A stretch of DNA of 64,000 nucleotides from an uncultured Bacteroidales bacterium (GCA_934680015.1 CAKUSP010000001.1:274879-338878); one strand, 5' to 3'. Positions 7,989 through 16,278 are shown, numbered from the stretch's first letter. Numbers and translations are program-made. The notes: generated from the sequence alone by a model not told the origin.

Positions 7989-9614
7989 TTAAACGGCCGT
8001 GGGTTTAGATGCTTCGTGACGCTGTATGGCGGCCTTTACTAATGCAGTGAAGATAGGAGAAGGCTTTTCAGGAGTACTTTTATACTCAGGGTGGAATTGG
8101 ACTCCGATAAAGAAAGGGTGGGTGGGTAGTTCGACTATTTCCACGAGTCCAGTCTGTGGATTGTGTCCACTGGCGATTAGACCTGCTTTTTCGAATTCGC
8201 TGAGGTAATCCGAATTAAATTCGTAACGATGGCGGTGCCTTTCAGAAATCATATCGCTTCCATATATTTTATAGGCCAATGACCCCATTTTCAGCTTGCA
8301 GTCGTATGCGCCAAGCCGCATGGTTCCTCCTTTTATGGTCGTGGATTTCTGGTCTTCCATTAGATTTATCACTGGGTGTGTAGTGTCTGGCCGCACTTCG
8401 GTAGAAGCTGCATCCTGGTATCCCAGCACATCTCTAGCGTATTCTACTACAGCCATTTGCATACCAAGGCATATTCCCAAGAAAGGAATTCCATTTTCCC
8501 TGGCATATTTAATGGCGGCAATTTTCCCTTCCAATCCTCTTTCTCCAAAGCCTGGGGCGACAAGTAGTCCGTCCATGTTTTTAAGCAGTTTTTCGGAGTT
8601 CTCATCGCTTATGTGCTCACTTTGAATTGTGTGAACTTTTACTTTACATTCAACGGCTGCACCTGCATGAATAAATGATTCTTGGATGGATTTGTAGGCG
8701 TCTTGAAGTTCGGTATATTTACCTACGAGGGCTATATTCACTTCATGCTGTGGATGTCTAAGCCTTTTTAAAAAAGCATTCCATTTCGTGAGATCCGGAT
8801 CTGGCGCTGATATATGCAAATGATTAAGAACCATATCATCCAGCCCTTCTTCATGCATATTTAGAGGTACTTGGTAGATAGACCAGGCATCTATGGACTG
8901 AACTACATGTCCTGGCTTGACATTGCAAAATAGAGCCACCTTTCTTCTAATTTCCGGGGTGAGAGGGTGTTCGGTTCGGCAAACGATAATATCCGGCTGC
9001 ACGCCAGACTGTTGAAGCATCTGGACAGAGTGCTGTGTGGGCTTGGTCTTTAGCTCTTTAGCAGCATTCAGGTATGGAACTAGAGTAAGGTGAATGGAGA
9101 CACAATCTTCTTCTGGAAGTTCCCATTGTAACTGTCTTACGGCTTCGACAAATGGTTGAGATTCCATATCGCCTACAGTTCCGCCTATTTCGGTAATGAT
9201 GACATCGTATTGGCCGGTGCGACCAAGAAGCATCATTCTTCTTTTGATTTCATCCGTTATGTGCGGGACTATCTGTACAGTTTTGCCAAGGTAAGCCCCT
9301 TCGCGTTCTTTCGTAATGACAGTGTTGTAGATCTTGCCGGTGGTGACATTGTTGGCCTTTGATGTATTAACACCCAGGAACCTTTCATAGTGGCCTAAGT
9401 CAAGGTCTGTTTCTGCTCCATCTTCAGTTACATAGCACTCTCCATGTTCGTAGGGATTTAGGGTGCCAGGGTCTATGTTTATGTAAGGGTCGAATTTTTG
9501 GATGGTGACCCTAAGCCCTCTCGATTGAAGTAATTTAGCAAGTGATGCAGCGATTATGCCTTTTCCAAGTGACGAAGCCACTCCGCCGGTTACAAAGATG
9601 TATTTCGTATTCAT
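7989..9614 (-). CDS. pyrG: CTP synthase
   Basis: PyrG aminates UTP to CTP using glutamine. The N-terminal synthetase domain begins KYIFVTGGVASSLGKGI and has the KFDPYINIDPGTLNP segment and the GTVGDMESQPF motif. The C-terminal class I glutamine amidotransferase has PGFGERG, the nucleophile in FLGICLGMQ and the HPE triad motif in GVQFHPEY. At 541 residues it is the standard length. I take the ATG at 9614 (MNTKYIFVTGG): the further upstream in-frame codon lies on top of the -7 box TATATTTG at 9640-9647. Confidence 0.97.
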   Translation of the reverse strand: MNTKYIFVTGGVASSLGKGIIAASLAKLLQSRGLRVTIQKFDPYINIDPGTLNPYEHGECYVTEDGAETDLDLGHYERFLGVNTSKANNVTTGKIYNTVITKEREGAYLGKTVQIVPHITDEIKRRMMLLGRTGQYDVIITEIGGTVGDMESQPFVEAVRQLQWELPEEDCVSIHLTLVPYLNAAKELKTKPTQHSVQMLQQSGVQPDIIVCRTEHPLTPEIRRKVALFCNVKPGHVVQSIDAWSIYQVPLNMHEEGLDDMVLNHLHISAPDPDLTKWNAFLKRLRHPQHEVNIALVGKYTELQDAYKSIQESFIHAGAAVECKVKVHTIQSEHISDENSEKLLKNMDGLLVAPGFGERGLEGKIAAIKYARENGIPFLGICLGMQMAVVEYARDVLGYQDAASTEVRPDTTHPVINLMEDQKSTTIKGGTMRLGAYDCKLKMGSLAYKIYGSDMISERHRHRYEFNSDYLSEFEKAGLIASGHNPQTGLVEIVELPTHPFFIGVQFHPEYKSTPEKPSPIFTALVKAAIQRHEASKPTAV

Positions 9615-9639
9615 TCTCGTTAATGTAAATCCGGGCTGC

Positions 9640-9663
9640 AAATATAGAAAATTATTATATTTG
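9640..9663. promoter_or_regulatory. Divergent -7 boxes for pyrG and the 9687 lipoprotein
   Basis: Two identical boxes face away from each other: TATATTTG on the minus strand at 9640-9647 (pyrG) and TATATTTG on the plus strand at 9656-9663 (lipoprotein gene). They are eight bases apart, so polymerases at the two promoters would interfere with each other. Confidence 0.65.
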
Positions 9664-9686
9664 CACTTCTAAAAAAATTAAAAAAT

Positions 9687-10094
9687 ATGAGAAAGTTTTT
9701 TTATTTGTGCGCTTGTGTCGCTGCTCTAATGCTTACTTGCGGATGCGGTAAGGAGAACAAAAAAGACGATGAAAAAGGTGGTCTAACTAAGATGACTTGG
9801 GCTGAATTAGTGAAGGAGCATTCTTTCCTTGAGGGATTCCCAGTATTCGATGGCGAGGTGGAAAATTACCTATACAAAGACTTAGGCGGAGGACTTCTCA
9901 CAGTTACCTTCTTTGACTATAGTTGCGATGAATCAGTAGCCACATCTTACTATGCTAAATTCGATGCGGAAGGGTATAAAAAGAGTGAAAGCTCTAACAT
10001 ATACAGAAAGACTAAAGATGGTTATGATTACACCTTTACTGGCAGTTATGCTAATGAAAATTTCGCATTGAGTTTTTCTGTAGAGCCTAGATAG
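9687..10094 (+). CDS. Small lipoprotein
   Basis: This is a 135-residue lipoprotein. The signal peptide MRKFFYLCACVAALMLTCGC ends in a plausible lipobox, followed by a Lys/Asp/Glu-rich linker that often marks export in Bacteroidetes. The mature part (about 100 residues) is a mixed alpha/beta domain with WAELVKEHSFLEGFPVFDG and a beta-rich C-terminal half; I do not recognise the family. It has its own -7 box (TATATTTG, 9656-9663). It is followed after 14 bases by the Nudix gene and may be cotranscribed with it. Confidence 0.75.
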   Translation: MRKFFYLCACVAALMLTCGCGKENKKDDEKGGLTKMTWAELVKEHSFLEGFPVFDGEVENYLYKDLGGGLLTVTFFDYSCDESVATSYYAKFDAEGYKKSESSNIYRKTKDGYDYTFTGSYANENFALSFSVEPR

Positions 10095-10108
10095 TTATAA
10101 GATTGGGC

Positions 10109-10504
10109 ATGAAGACGATAAGAGTTGTAGCTGCTATTATAGTAAGTGAGGGAAAAGTGTTCGCAACCCAAAGAGGATATGGCGAGTTTAAAGATTGGTG
10201 GGAGTTCCCTGGTGGAAAGATAGAAGAAGGGGAGAGTGCCCGATTGGCCCTAAAAAGAGAGATCCTTGAGGAATTGGACACGCAGGTGCATGTAGGGGAG
10301 CTTGTGGATACTATAGAGTGGGACTACCCGTCGTTTCACCTGTCGATGGATTGTTTTATGTGTACATTGGCAGGGGCTGCGCCTCATCTTTTAGAGCATG
10401 AAGCAGCTTGCTGGCTGGATTCGGGCCAACTATATAGCGTTCAGTGGCTTCCTGCGGATCGTTTGCTACTTCCTAAAATCGAGAAAATTTTAGAGCAGAG
10501 ATGA
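10109..10504 (+). CDS. Nudix hydrolase, MutT-like (8-oxo-dGTP or dCTP diphosphatase)
   Basis: The 131-residue protein has the MutT layout: VVAAIIVSEGKVFATQRG at the start, WEFPGGKIEEGES and then a complete Nudix box continuing ALKREILEEL, and a C-terminal WLPADRLLLP segment. Enzymes of this group sanitise oxidised or unwanted nucleoside triphosphates by releasing pyrophosphate. Substrate choice between 8-oxo-dGTP and a dCTP analogue cannot be read from the sequence. I chose the ATG at 10109, six bases inside a TTG-initiated frame. Its stop overlaps the start of the SprT-like gene (ATGA), so the two genes are coupled. Confidence 0.88.
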   Translation: MKTIRVVAAIIVSEGKVFATQRGYGEFKDWWEFPGGKIEEGESARLALKREILEELDTQVHVGELVDTIEWDYPSFHLSMDCFMCTLAGAAPHLLEHEAACWLDSGQLYSVQWLPADRLLLPKIEKILEQR

Positions 10505-11151
10505 AAATCACATCGGATTACGCTGCTTGCCAATTCGATTATTTTAACCATTTGTGCTTTGATGGCTCGCTTCTGCGTATCCCCATAGTGCTTTCAAGGG
10601 CTTCTTCCTATCTTGGAAAGTTATGTTATAAAGTCGATCGGCATCCTTTTAGAGATGCTAGAAATCGTGATTTTTCGATCAGGCTAAGTTCTGCTTTTGA
10701 CTTGACGGAAAGTCAATGGCAGGATGTGATCATTCATGAGATGATCCATTACTATATAGCCTTTAATCATATTAAAGACACATCGTCCCATGGTGTGCAG
10801 TTTCGGCGTATTATGGGGCGTATTAATAGTCTTTATGGGCGTAATATAGAGGTTAGTCATAAGGTTTCGCTTAATTCCATTCATGTAGAAAATAATGTAG
10901 TTAGAACTCATTTTGTATGCGTTTCCACATTTTATGATGGGGAAAAAGGAGTGACAGTGTGCTCTGCCACTATGCAGAAAGAAATAGATGCTGGCTTGCC
11001 AGAATGTTATTCGCTTCGTGAGCGAAAATGGTATATTTCGTTCGATGTGTATTTTAATCGATTCCCACATTCAAGACTTCCTCGGATATATAGCGTCGAT
11101 GAAAAGGAACTGGAAGAACATCTAAAAGATGGTATAGAAGTGTGGGGATGA
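10501..11151 (+). CDS. SprT-like zinc metalloprotease domain protein
   Basis: The protein has the SprT/Spartan-like HExxH motif as IIHEMIHYYI at about residues 77-86, with a later histidine in SSHGVQFRRIM that fits the third zinc ligand. The N-terminal YFNHLCFDGSLLRIPIVLSR resembles the 'yFn..lf.g.L' start of SprT-like domains. Eukaryotic Spartan and some bacterial relatives degrade proteins cross-linked to DNA. The C-terminal half (DVYFNRFPHSRLPRIYSVD) is a small beta domain without the usual zinc ribbon. Coupling to a nucleotide-pool Nudix enzyme fits a genome-maintenance role, but this is inference. Confidence 0.8.
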   Translation: MKITSDYAACQFDYFNHLCFDGSLLRIPIVLSRASSYLGKLCYKVDRHPFRDARNRDFSIRLSSAFDLTESQWQDVIIHEMIHYYIAFNHIKDTSSHGVQFRRIMGRINSLYGRNIEVSHKVSLNSIHVENNVVRTHFVCVSTFYDGEKGVTVCSATMQKEIDAGLPECYSLRERKWYISFDVYFNRFPHSRLPRIYSVDEKELEEHLKDGIEVWG

Positions 11152-11272
11152 TAGTGGTCTCTTTGTGTCTTATCATTATGCAGTTGCGATAGTGTTGGAG
11201 CTGTATTTTACGGCATCGTTTTTGTGAGATATTGATACTGAAATATTTATAACTCATAAAAACACTAAGACA

Positions 11273-11797
11273 ATGGAACGCATTTCTAAAATTTTGGTTC
11301 TAATGTCCCTTATGACATTGTTCCCTCTGTGTGTGCGTGCAGGTGAAGTGGATAACACTCCCGTTGGTTCTTTAGATCTTTCACGCTATCTTGGAAACTG
11401 GTATGAGATCGCGCGTTTCGATCATTCTTTTGAGCGTGGGATGAGTAGGGTTATGGCCGAGTATCGCTTGCGAAGCGATGGCAAGGTCGATGTGATTAAT
11501 TCTGGGTGGAAGGAAGGCAAATTCAAGCAGACAAAGGGTAAGGCAAAGCAACCAGACCCGGATAGGAATCCCGCACTGCTTAAAGTTTCGTTCTTCCTTT
11601 TCTTTTATTCTGACTATAGGGTACTTATGCTCTCGGACGACTACAGCGTCGCTTTAGTGGGAAGTTCGTCGGATAAGTATCTTTGGATTTTATCACGCAC
11701 GCCTAATTTGCCTAAGACTACATTAAATGCTGTATTGGATGAGGCCAAGCGAAGGGGATACGACACCTCAAAGCTGATATGGGTGGAGCAGAAGTAG
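11273..11797 (+). CDS. Lipocalin family protein (Blc-like)
   Basis: The product is an exported bacterial lipocalin of 174 residues. A signal peptide (about residues 1-24, ending VRAG) is followed by the family signature LSRYLGNWYEIARFDHSFERG, then a beta-barrel with AEYRLRSDGKVDVINSG and the closing DYSVALVGSSSDKYLWILSR motif near residues 120-140. Blc proteins bind fatty acids or lysophospholipids during envelope stress. The residue before the mature part is not a clear lipobox cysteine, so this form may be periplasmic and soluble. It converges with lrgB, the two genes ending one base apart. Confidence 0.9.
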   Translation: MERISKILVLMSLMTLFPLCVRAGEVDNTPVGSLDLSRYLGNWYEIARFDHSFERGMSRVMAEYRLRSDGKVDVINSGWKEGKFKQTKGKAKQPDPDRNPALLKVSFFLFFYSDYRVLMLSDDYSVALVGSSSDKYLWILSRTPNLPKTTLNAVLDEAKRRGYDTSKLIWVEQK

Positions 11798-12496
11798 TTA
11801 GCAGGTGATAAATGGGGCGAATATGGAAGCTCCGATGACAGTAAGAATACCACTTACTACTATTGAAAGACTGCTCATCGCTCCTTCTACTGCTCCCATT
11901 TCCATAGCTTTTGCTGTGCCTACTGCATGAGATGACGAGCCTATCGCTATACCCTTTGCGATAGGCTCGTTAATGTGAAGAATGCTAAGGAACTTTTCAG
12001 CGAATATATTGCCCAAGACTCCAGTAATGATTATGGATACAACAGTAACTGGAACATAACCGCCAAGTTCTTCACTCACTCCTAGGCCAATGGCGGTAGT
12101 GATTGATTTGGGCAGAAAAGTTACATATTCCGCATGGCTCAGATGAAACAATAGGGCCAGTAGCAAGACACAGATAAGGCTGGATAGTACACCTGCGCTT
12201 ATGCCGGCAATGACTGCTTTCCAATTTTTCTTAAGAAGTTCAACTTGTTGATACAATGGTACTGCAAGACAGATTGTGGCAGGTGTAAGCAGATAGTTGA
12301 TGATCTCTGCTCCCTTTGTATAACTTTGATAACTAATTTTGAAAAGTGAAAGAACGGCAATCACTAAAATAATGGACACTAACAGAGGGTTCGCAAGTGA
12401 GCATCTGGTCTTTTTCTTTAGCCAAATGCCAAACATATAGGAGGAGAGGCTTATGAAAACTCCGAAAAATACTGATGATTCTAACAGCTGTGACAT
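11798..12496 (-). CDS. lrgB: LrgB family membrane protein
   Basis: This hydrophobic protein of 232 residues has about six or seven membrane segments. It contains the LrgB hallmarks LTPATICLAVPLYQQ, FLPKSITTAIGLGVSEELGG and the highly conserved IAIGSSSHAVGTAKAMEMG. LrgA/LrgB (CidA/CidB-like) pairs affect murein hydrolase activity and transport of small carboxylates such as pyruvate in other bacteria; the role in Bacteroidetes is not settled. It follows lrgA with three bases between them. Confidence 0.92.
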   Translation of the reverse strand: MSQLLESSVFFGVFISLSSYMFGIWLKKKTRCSLANPLLVSIILVIAVLSLFKISYQSYTKGAEIINYLLTPATICLAVPLYQQVELLKKNWKAVIAGISAGVLSSLICVLLLALLFHLSHAEYVTFLPKSITTAIGLGVSEELGGYVPVTVVSIIITGVLGNIFAEKFLSILHINEPIAKGIAIGSSSHAVGTAKAMEMGAVEGAMSSLSIVVSGILTVIGASIFAPFITC

Positions 12497-12499
12497 AGT

Positions 12500-12871
12500 C
12501 TATGATTCCGTTTCGCCAGAGTGCTTTTTTTCTTTACGTATAACTAATTGGGTAATGGCGCCAGAAACTCCCATTACGACAAAAGTACTTACGATGGTAA
12601 TGAGTGCATAGACTCCAATCGAGGATTTTACTGCACCCCATGACTCCATAAGTCCTACAGCCGCAGGGATGAACATTATTGGCATGGCTGTGATTAGAAA
12701 TGAACTTACTTCACGTATTTGGCTAACTTTTAGTAATTTGGATTCGAGCGCTATGAATAATAAGACAATTCCGTATATGCTTGCAGGAATCGGAAGTGGA
12801 ATTATCCAATGCAGTAGCTCACCTAAAAATGCGAATAATACTATGATTAAAAACTGTATGATGTATTTCAT
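12500..12871 (-). CDS. lrgA: LrgA/CidA family holin-like protein
   Basis: This 123-residue protein has four predicted membrane helices with the LrgA pattern: LGELLHWIIPLPIPASIYGIVLLF, then a basic loop with LLKVSQIREVSSFLITAMPIMFIPAAVGLM. The charged C-terminus ends RKEKKHSGETES. It is the first gene of the lrgAB pair. The dispersed hairpin repeat (copy B) lies just upstream, in the leader, in the opposite orientation. Confidence 0.9.
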   Translation of the reverse strand: MKYIIQFLIIVLFAFLGELLHWIIPLPIPASIYGIVLLFIALESKLLKVSQIREVSSFLITAMPIMFIPAAVGLMESWGAVKSSIGVYALITIVSTFVVMGVSGAITQLVIRKEKKHSGETES

Positions 12872-12879
12872 GTTTTTTT

Positions 12880-12930
12880 GAAGAGAAAGTGTACCGGGCG
12901 GGGTACACGACTGATGAGAAAATGAATATA
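12880..12930 (+). repeat. Dispersed hairpin repeat, copy B
   Basis: GAAGAGAAA is followed by the 7-bp perfect stem GTGTACC (12889-12895) and GGTACAC (12902-12908), then GACTGATGAGAAAATGAATA. It lies between lrgA and the cytidylate-kinase-like gene, both read on the other strand. Confidence 0.7.
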
Positions 12931-12953
12931 GACTAAAATTATTTTTAAGATAA

Positions 12954-13544
12954 TCAGTAATTAGGTAGAGAATGCTTTAATTCTAATGCTTCTGCGTAAG
13001 TCTGTATTAGTTTCGCAGTCTTCGAGGCTCCTAATCGACAGACGTCGAGGCAGATGTCATAATCTGGAGCATTTCCCCATCTAAGCCCGGTGTAAAACTT
13101 ATGGTAGGCAACTCTCTGGTCATCGGTGTTATGTACGAATTCTTCAGCATCGGAACGAGATAGCCCCTCTAAGGCCATTATATGCGCGATTCTTAATTCT
13201 GCTTTTCCATGCAGAAAAACAGAAACAAGGTCATCTCTGTCTTTAAAAATGAAGTTGCCGCACCTTCCTATGAGAACGCAATCGTCTTCTCCTACTATGC
13301 TTTTAAATGCTTTGCAGAATTTATCCTGGATATCTTCCAATTCTACGGAAAGAGTAATCGATGACATCAGTTCATCGACAGGTCGTTCCTCAAAAAAGTC
13401 TTCCATACTGGAGAGCATGCCCTTTTCGCGTGCTGCCTGTAGTAATGATTTTCTTGTGTAAAGAGGTATGCCATAGTGCTTTGAAAGAATTTCTCCTACT
13501 TCAAGCGCACCGCACCCACATTGTCTTGCTATTGTGATAATCAT
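12954..13544 (-). CDS. Cytidylate kinase-like family protein
   Basis: The 196-residue protein begins MIITIARQCGCGALEVGEIL, a variant of the nucleotide-binding start of the cytidylate-kinase-like family (PF13189), and continues with CVLIGRCGNFIF and HGKAELRIAHIMALEGLSR, the typical second half. The canonical P-loop glycine/lysine/serine pattern is altered (QCGCGALEVG, no lysine), so true nucleoside monophosphate kinase activity is doubtful. These proteins are common in Bacteroidetes and their substrate is unknown. It is read towards lrgAB and could be cotranscribed. Confidence 0.82.
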   Translation of the reverse strand: MIITIARQCGCGALEVGEILSKHYGIPLYTRKSLLQAAREKGMLSSMEDFFEERPVDELMSSITLSVELEDIQDKFCKAFKSIVGEDDCVLIGRCGNFIFKDRDDLVSVFLHGKAELRIAHIMALEGLSRSDAEEFVHNTDDQRVAYHKFYTGLRWGNAPDYDICLDVCRLGASKTAKLIQTYAEALELKHSLPNY

Positions 13545-13605
13545 GATTGGCTTGGTTGTTATCTTTGTATAGGTTTATTTGTAATAATAAAATACTCTTT
13601 CTCAT

Positions 13606-13738
13606 TTTGTCCATGGAGAAGTCGTTCTGTCGGATGAATAGTCCAATTTACTTAGTTTGTCCTATAATATGGCCTTTTCTCGGATAAAAGGTTCAATATC
13701 GTTGTTTTGTCCGAGGAGAAGTCGTTTTATCGGACAAA
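13606..13738. repeat. Three 33-nt palindromic repeats with a 50-bp period
   Basis: Imperfect palindromes start at 13606, 13656 and 13706, each 33 nt long and exactly 50 bp apart. Each begins TTTGTCC. The ends are TCGGATGAA, TCGGATAAA and TCGGACAAA. The third is the best folded, with TTTGTCCGA pairing to TCGGACAAA. The 17-nt spacers are AT-rich and partly alike (CAATTTACTTAG, CAATATCGTTGT). A fourth copy is at 16500-16532. A plus-strand TATCTTTG at 13560-13567 could start a transcript through the array. These look like repetitive extragenic palindromes. Confidence 0.75.
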
Positions 13739-14400
13739 ATGGCATTATTGTTTTCTGTCTCTCGATCCTTTCACCATGAAAGGATAGTCCCTTAATCATA
13801 TAATTCAAATGTTTCGGAACGCAAATATAATGTGTTCAATCGTATTTTCAATTTCCTTTTTGAAAAGGACTCAGTCGTATACATTCAACCGTGACAAGGT
13901 TAACTTCAATTCCGCAAACTTTCAAAAGTTTTTGACGCTTTGAGTCGAAAATGGACGATATTATGATAACTAGCATTAAGTTAGAGAAATAACAGTTTTT
14001 TCTTTGAGATATGAAAACGGGAGGTGAGTCCAACCGAGGGTTCTAGCAGGCGAAGTTGCGTATAACGCCTTTTGACTGCTTTTCAAGGCTGGAGATGATG
14101 CGCTCAAGCGTGTTTTTTGATGGAATTTGACATTGGTGTTGGCATCCCTGTTCTCGACTCCAATGATAAGACCACCGACCGAGGCTATGCAGGGAAAGTA
14201 TCTGTCAGCGGAAGTTATCATCTCAGATGTTAATGTGAGTCTTTTCACATAAATTGTCCAGTTTTCGGTGGTCATATCAACCTTGGAATATCCTAAAATC
14301 CGATGCGCCCGATTAATATTTGATAATCAAAATTTTATTCGTATTTCTACACAAATATGTAACATTTCATCTAATAGCACTATTCTTTCTTACTCTCACT
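13739..14400. other. Gene-poor spacer with one unassigned minus-strand frame
   Basis: No recognisable gene fills this stretch. A minus-strand frame at 13976-14275 (99 codons, starting MTTENWTIYVKRL) has no family that I know and ends without a neighbour on its strand; it may be a decayed gene. A possible fourth, eroded unit of the 50-bp palindrome array starts near 13756. The last 120 bases are AT-rich leader-like DNA before the convergent end of the ADP-ribosylglycohydrolase gene. Confidence 0.4.
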
Positions 14401-15279
14401 CTAAAATGTCATGGGGGTAGAAATTATGCCTGCATGTAATGAAATGTTCTCTGTTTGTGGAATAAGACGAGGAGTGTGTTTGCGCACATTTCTTCTAAAA
14501 GCCATGACTAACTTTCGCATTTCGATTGGCAGATACTCTAATGCTTTCTTTCGCACAGAGTTAGGAATTGGCCAAATCACTTCCGCAATAGAGCCCACTA
14601 TGGCTCCGAGTGTGTCTGCGTCTGCCCCTAAAGAAACTGCGCGACGAATCGCGTCTATAAAACTATTTGCTCTGCCGATGATGTAAAGAGCTACTGGCAC
14701 CGTGCCTTGGCATGTTTCGTCAAAACGCCCTTCGACATCTTTGTAATTGATATTCAGGTCGTATTCTGAAAACGCCACGCATGGGTCGAGTATCATCTCC
14801 TTGATGGCTCGGTGCGTAATTGTCCTTCCCGCGTAGATTTTTCGCATTTTTAATGCCAAATGTATGGCCAATGCCACCGTTTGAGCGCCTTTGATGCCTT
14901 CTGGATGGTTGTGTGTGCATTCAGCGGACGCCTTGGCATAAGCAAGCACGCTTTCTTCATCGTCAAAAGCCCATCCTATGGCACTTACTCTCATCGCTGA
15001 ACCATTTCCAAATGAACCATAAGGTCTGGGGGTGTCGTTGTTTATCCATTGGGCAAATCTTCCTCCATATCCGCCCATAGGATGCGGATAACGTCGGCAC
15101 CACTCGCGAAGAGAGGTAGCGAAATCTTTATGATTCAGTATCGAATCTGCTATGGCTATAGTGCATATAGTGTCGTCTGTAAAGTCGTTTTTATCTGAAA
15201 ATAATTCAAAATCGTAATTGTGGGTATGGTTGAATTCCCATCGGCTACCTACTATGTCGCCTATTATTGCTCCTAACAT
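14401..15279 (-). CDS. ADP-ribosylglycohydrolase family protein (DraG-like)
   Basis: The 292-residue protein has the ADP-ribosylhydrolase pattern. It starts MLGAIIGDIVGSRWEF and has the metal-binding FTDDTICTIAIADSIL. The middle has GSFGNGSAMRVSAIGWAF and ECTHNHPEGIKGAQTVALAI. The C-terminal magnesium site is LGADADTLGAIVGSIAEV. Such enzymes remove ADP-ribose from proteins or small molecules. Downstream of the NrtR-like gene and on the same strand, it fits an NAD/ADP-ribose turnover role. The 216-bp gap between the two genes leaves room for a separate promoter. Confidence 0.9.
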   Translation of the reverse strand: MLGAIIGDIVGSRWEFNHTHNYDFELFSDKNDFTDDTICTIAIADSILNHKDFATSLREWCRRYPHPMGGYGGRFAQWINNDTPRPYGSFGNGSAMRVSAIGWAFDDEESVLAYAKASAECTHNHPEGIKGAQTVALAIHLALKMRKIYAGRTITHRAIKEMILDPCVAFSEYDLNINYKDVEGRFDETCQGTVPVALYIIGRANSFIDAIRRAVSLGADADTLGAIVGSIAEVIWPIPNSVRKKALEYLPIEMRKLVMAFRRNVRKHTPRLIPQTENISLHAGIISTPMTF

Positions 15280-15495
15280 ATTGATTTGATTTATTAATGT
15301 ATATAATTAGTATGAGATCCTCGATGATTAAGCCCTTTAGTAATTTGAAATATAACATTCATCAAGCATAACCTGCTTAATAGGGCATGCGACATTTTAG
15401 TTGAAATTAAAACTGCGCGGTGTGCTTTCCATAGACAGCTACTTAAGAGAAAATAGTTAAACTGTTCTTCGTTCAATGTCCGAAAAAAATTAGCT

Positions 15496-16188
15496 TTAAA
15501 ATTCCAGTCTAAATCCTTTCTGCTTTAGTTCGTCATATTTTTCCCTATTAAAACTGAAAAGGTGAGCCTCGCGTTTAGGAGTGGGCCAGGCTGTTTCATC
15601 CAATTGTGAAAGGATGTCAAGATGTATCATCTTTTTAGCGAAATTTCGACGATCAAAATGAATTCCTAAAATGGACTCGTACAGCATCTGAAGTTCTTTC
15701 AGAGTGAACTTTTCTGGAAGTAATTCGAATCCTATCGGTTGAAAATGAATGCGTTCTCGCAATTCTGCCAATGCCTTACGAAGGATATGGTCGTGGTCGA
15801 ATGCCAATTGTGGAATTTCATCCATAGCGAACCATTCTGCTTTAGCGGCATCATCGCCTCCTTTAACTTCAGCTATTTTTACGAGCGCCAAGAAGGCAAT
15901 CGAAATCACACGCTCACGTGGATCTCTGTCTGGAGCGCTGAAGCAGTGAAATTGTTCTATGTAATAAGGCGATAGGGAAGTCTCTTCTTTAAGTTCTCGA
16001 AGCGCTCCCTGTTCAGCGGTTTCATCCATTTTTAGAAATCCGCCTGGAAATGCCCATTTCCCTTTGAATGGTTCTTCACCTCTTTCAATGAGTAGCACTT
16101 TTAACTTTAAGCCATCATATCCAAATATAACACAATCGGTTGCAACTGCGGGGTGCGGATATTTGTAAGAAAACATTTGCTCTTGCAT
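15496..16188 (-). CDS. NrtR-type Nudix transcriptional regulator
   Basis: The 230-residue protein has an N-terminal Nudix domain (about 10-145) with WAFPGGFLKMDETAEQGALR continuing ELKEETSL, a nearly complete Nudix box. The C-terminal winged-helix part carries FELLPEKFTLKELQMLYESI and FDRRNFAKKMIHLDIL, the NrtR DNA-binding signature. NrtR proteins repress NAD-related genes and release DNA when they bind ADP-ribose or related compounds; some Bacteroides relatives control arabinose genes instead. The neighbour encodes an ADP-ribosylglycohydrolase, which favours NAD/ADP-ribose control. Two 15-bp palindromes at its own promoter suggest autoregulation. Confidence 0.88.
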   Translation of the reverse strand: MQEQMFSYKYPHPAVATDCVIFGYDGLKLKVLLIERGEEPFKGKWAFPGGFLKMDETAEQGALRELKEETSLSPYYIEQFHCFSAPDRDPRERVISIAFLALVKIAEVKGGDDAAKAEWFAMDEIPQLAFDHDHILRKALAELRERIHFQPIGFELLPEKFTLKELQMLYESILGIHFDRRNFAKKMIHLDILSQLDETAWPTPKREAHLFSFNREKYDELKQKGFRLEF

Positions 16189-16208
16189 GGTGATTTGATT
16201 TTTCTCTT

Positions 16209-16223
16209 GTGTAATTTTTACAC
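16209..16223. promoter_or_regulatory. Candidate NrtR operator 1
   Basis: GTGTAATTTTTACAC, a 15-bp palindrome. It lies two bases downstream of the minus-strand -7 box, so a bound repressor would cover the transcription start. It matches operator 2 at 12 or more of 15 positions. Confidence 0.65.
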
Positions 16224-16225
16224 TG

Positions 16226-16233
16226 CAAAGATA
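16226..16233 (-). promoter_or_regulatory. -7 box of the NrtR-like gene
   Basis: TATCTTTG on the minus strand, with a TTTG -33 box about 20 bases upstream (in the sequence ATATTTGGATA). It sits between the two palindromic operators. Confidence 0.65.
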
Positions 16234-16263
16234 TACACTTGGAATTAAATATCCAAATATTTA

Positions 16264-16278
16264 GTGTAAAATTTACAC
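16264..16278. promoter_or_regulatory. Candidate NrtR operator 2
   Basis: GTGTAAAATTTACAC, a 15-bp palindrome upstream of the -33 region. Its centre is 55 bases from operator 1, close to five helical turns, which would let two dimers sit on the same face of the DNA. Confidence 0.6.

Noticed and set aside
12911..12922. CTGATGA followed by GAAA in the dispersed repeat, as in a hammerhead ribozyme core
   Set aside because: CTGATGA and GAAA are adjacent with no stem II between them, and no cleavage-site strand is placed to form stems I and III. The resemblance is superficial.
13606..13738. Regular repeats as a CRISPR array
   Set aside because: The repeated units are palindromes that vary between copies, the 17-nt spacers are too short and resemble each other, and no cas genes are near.
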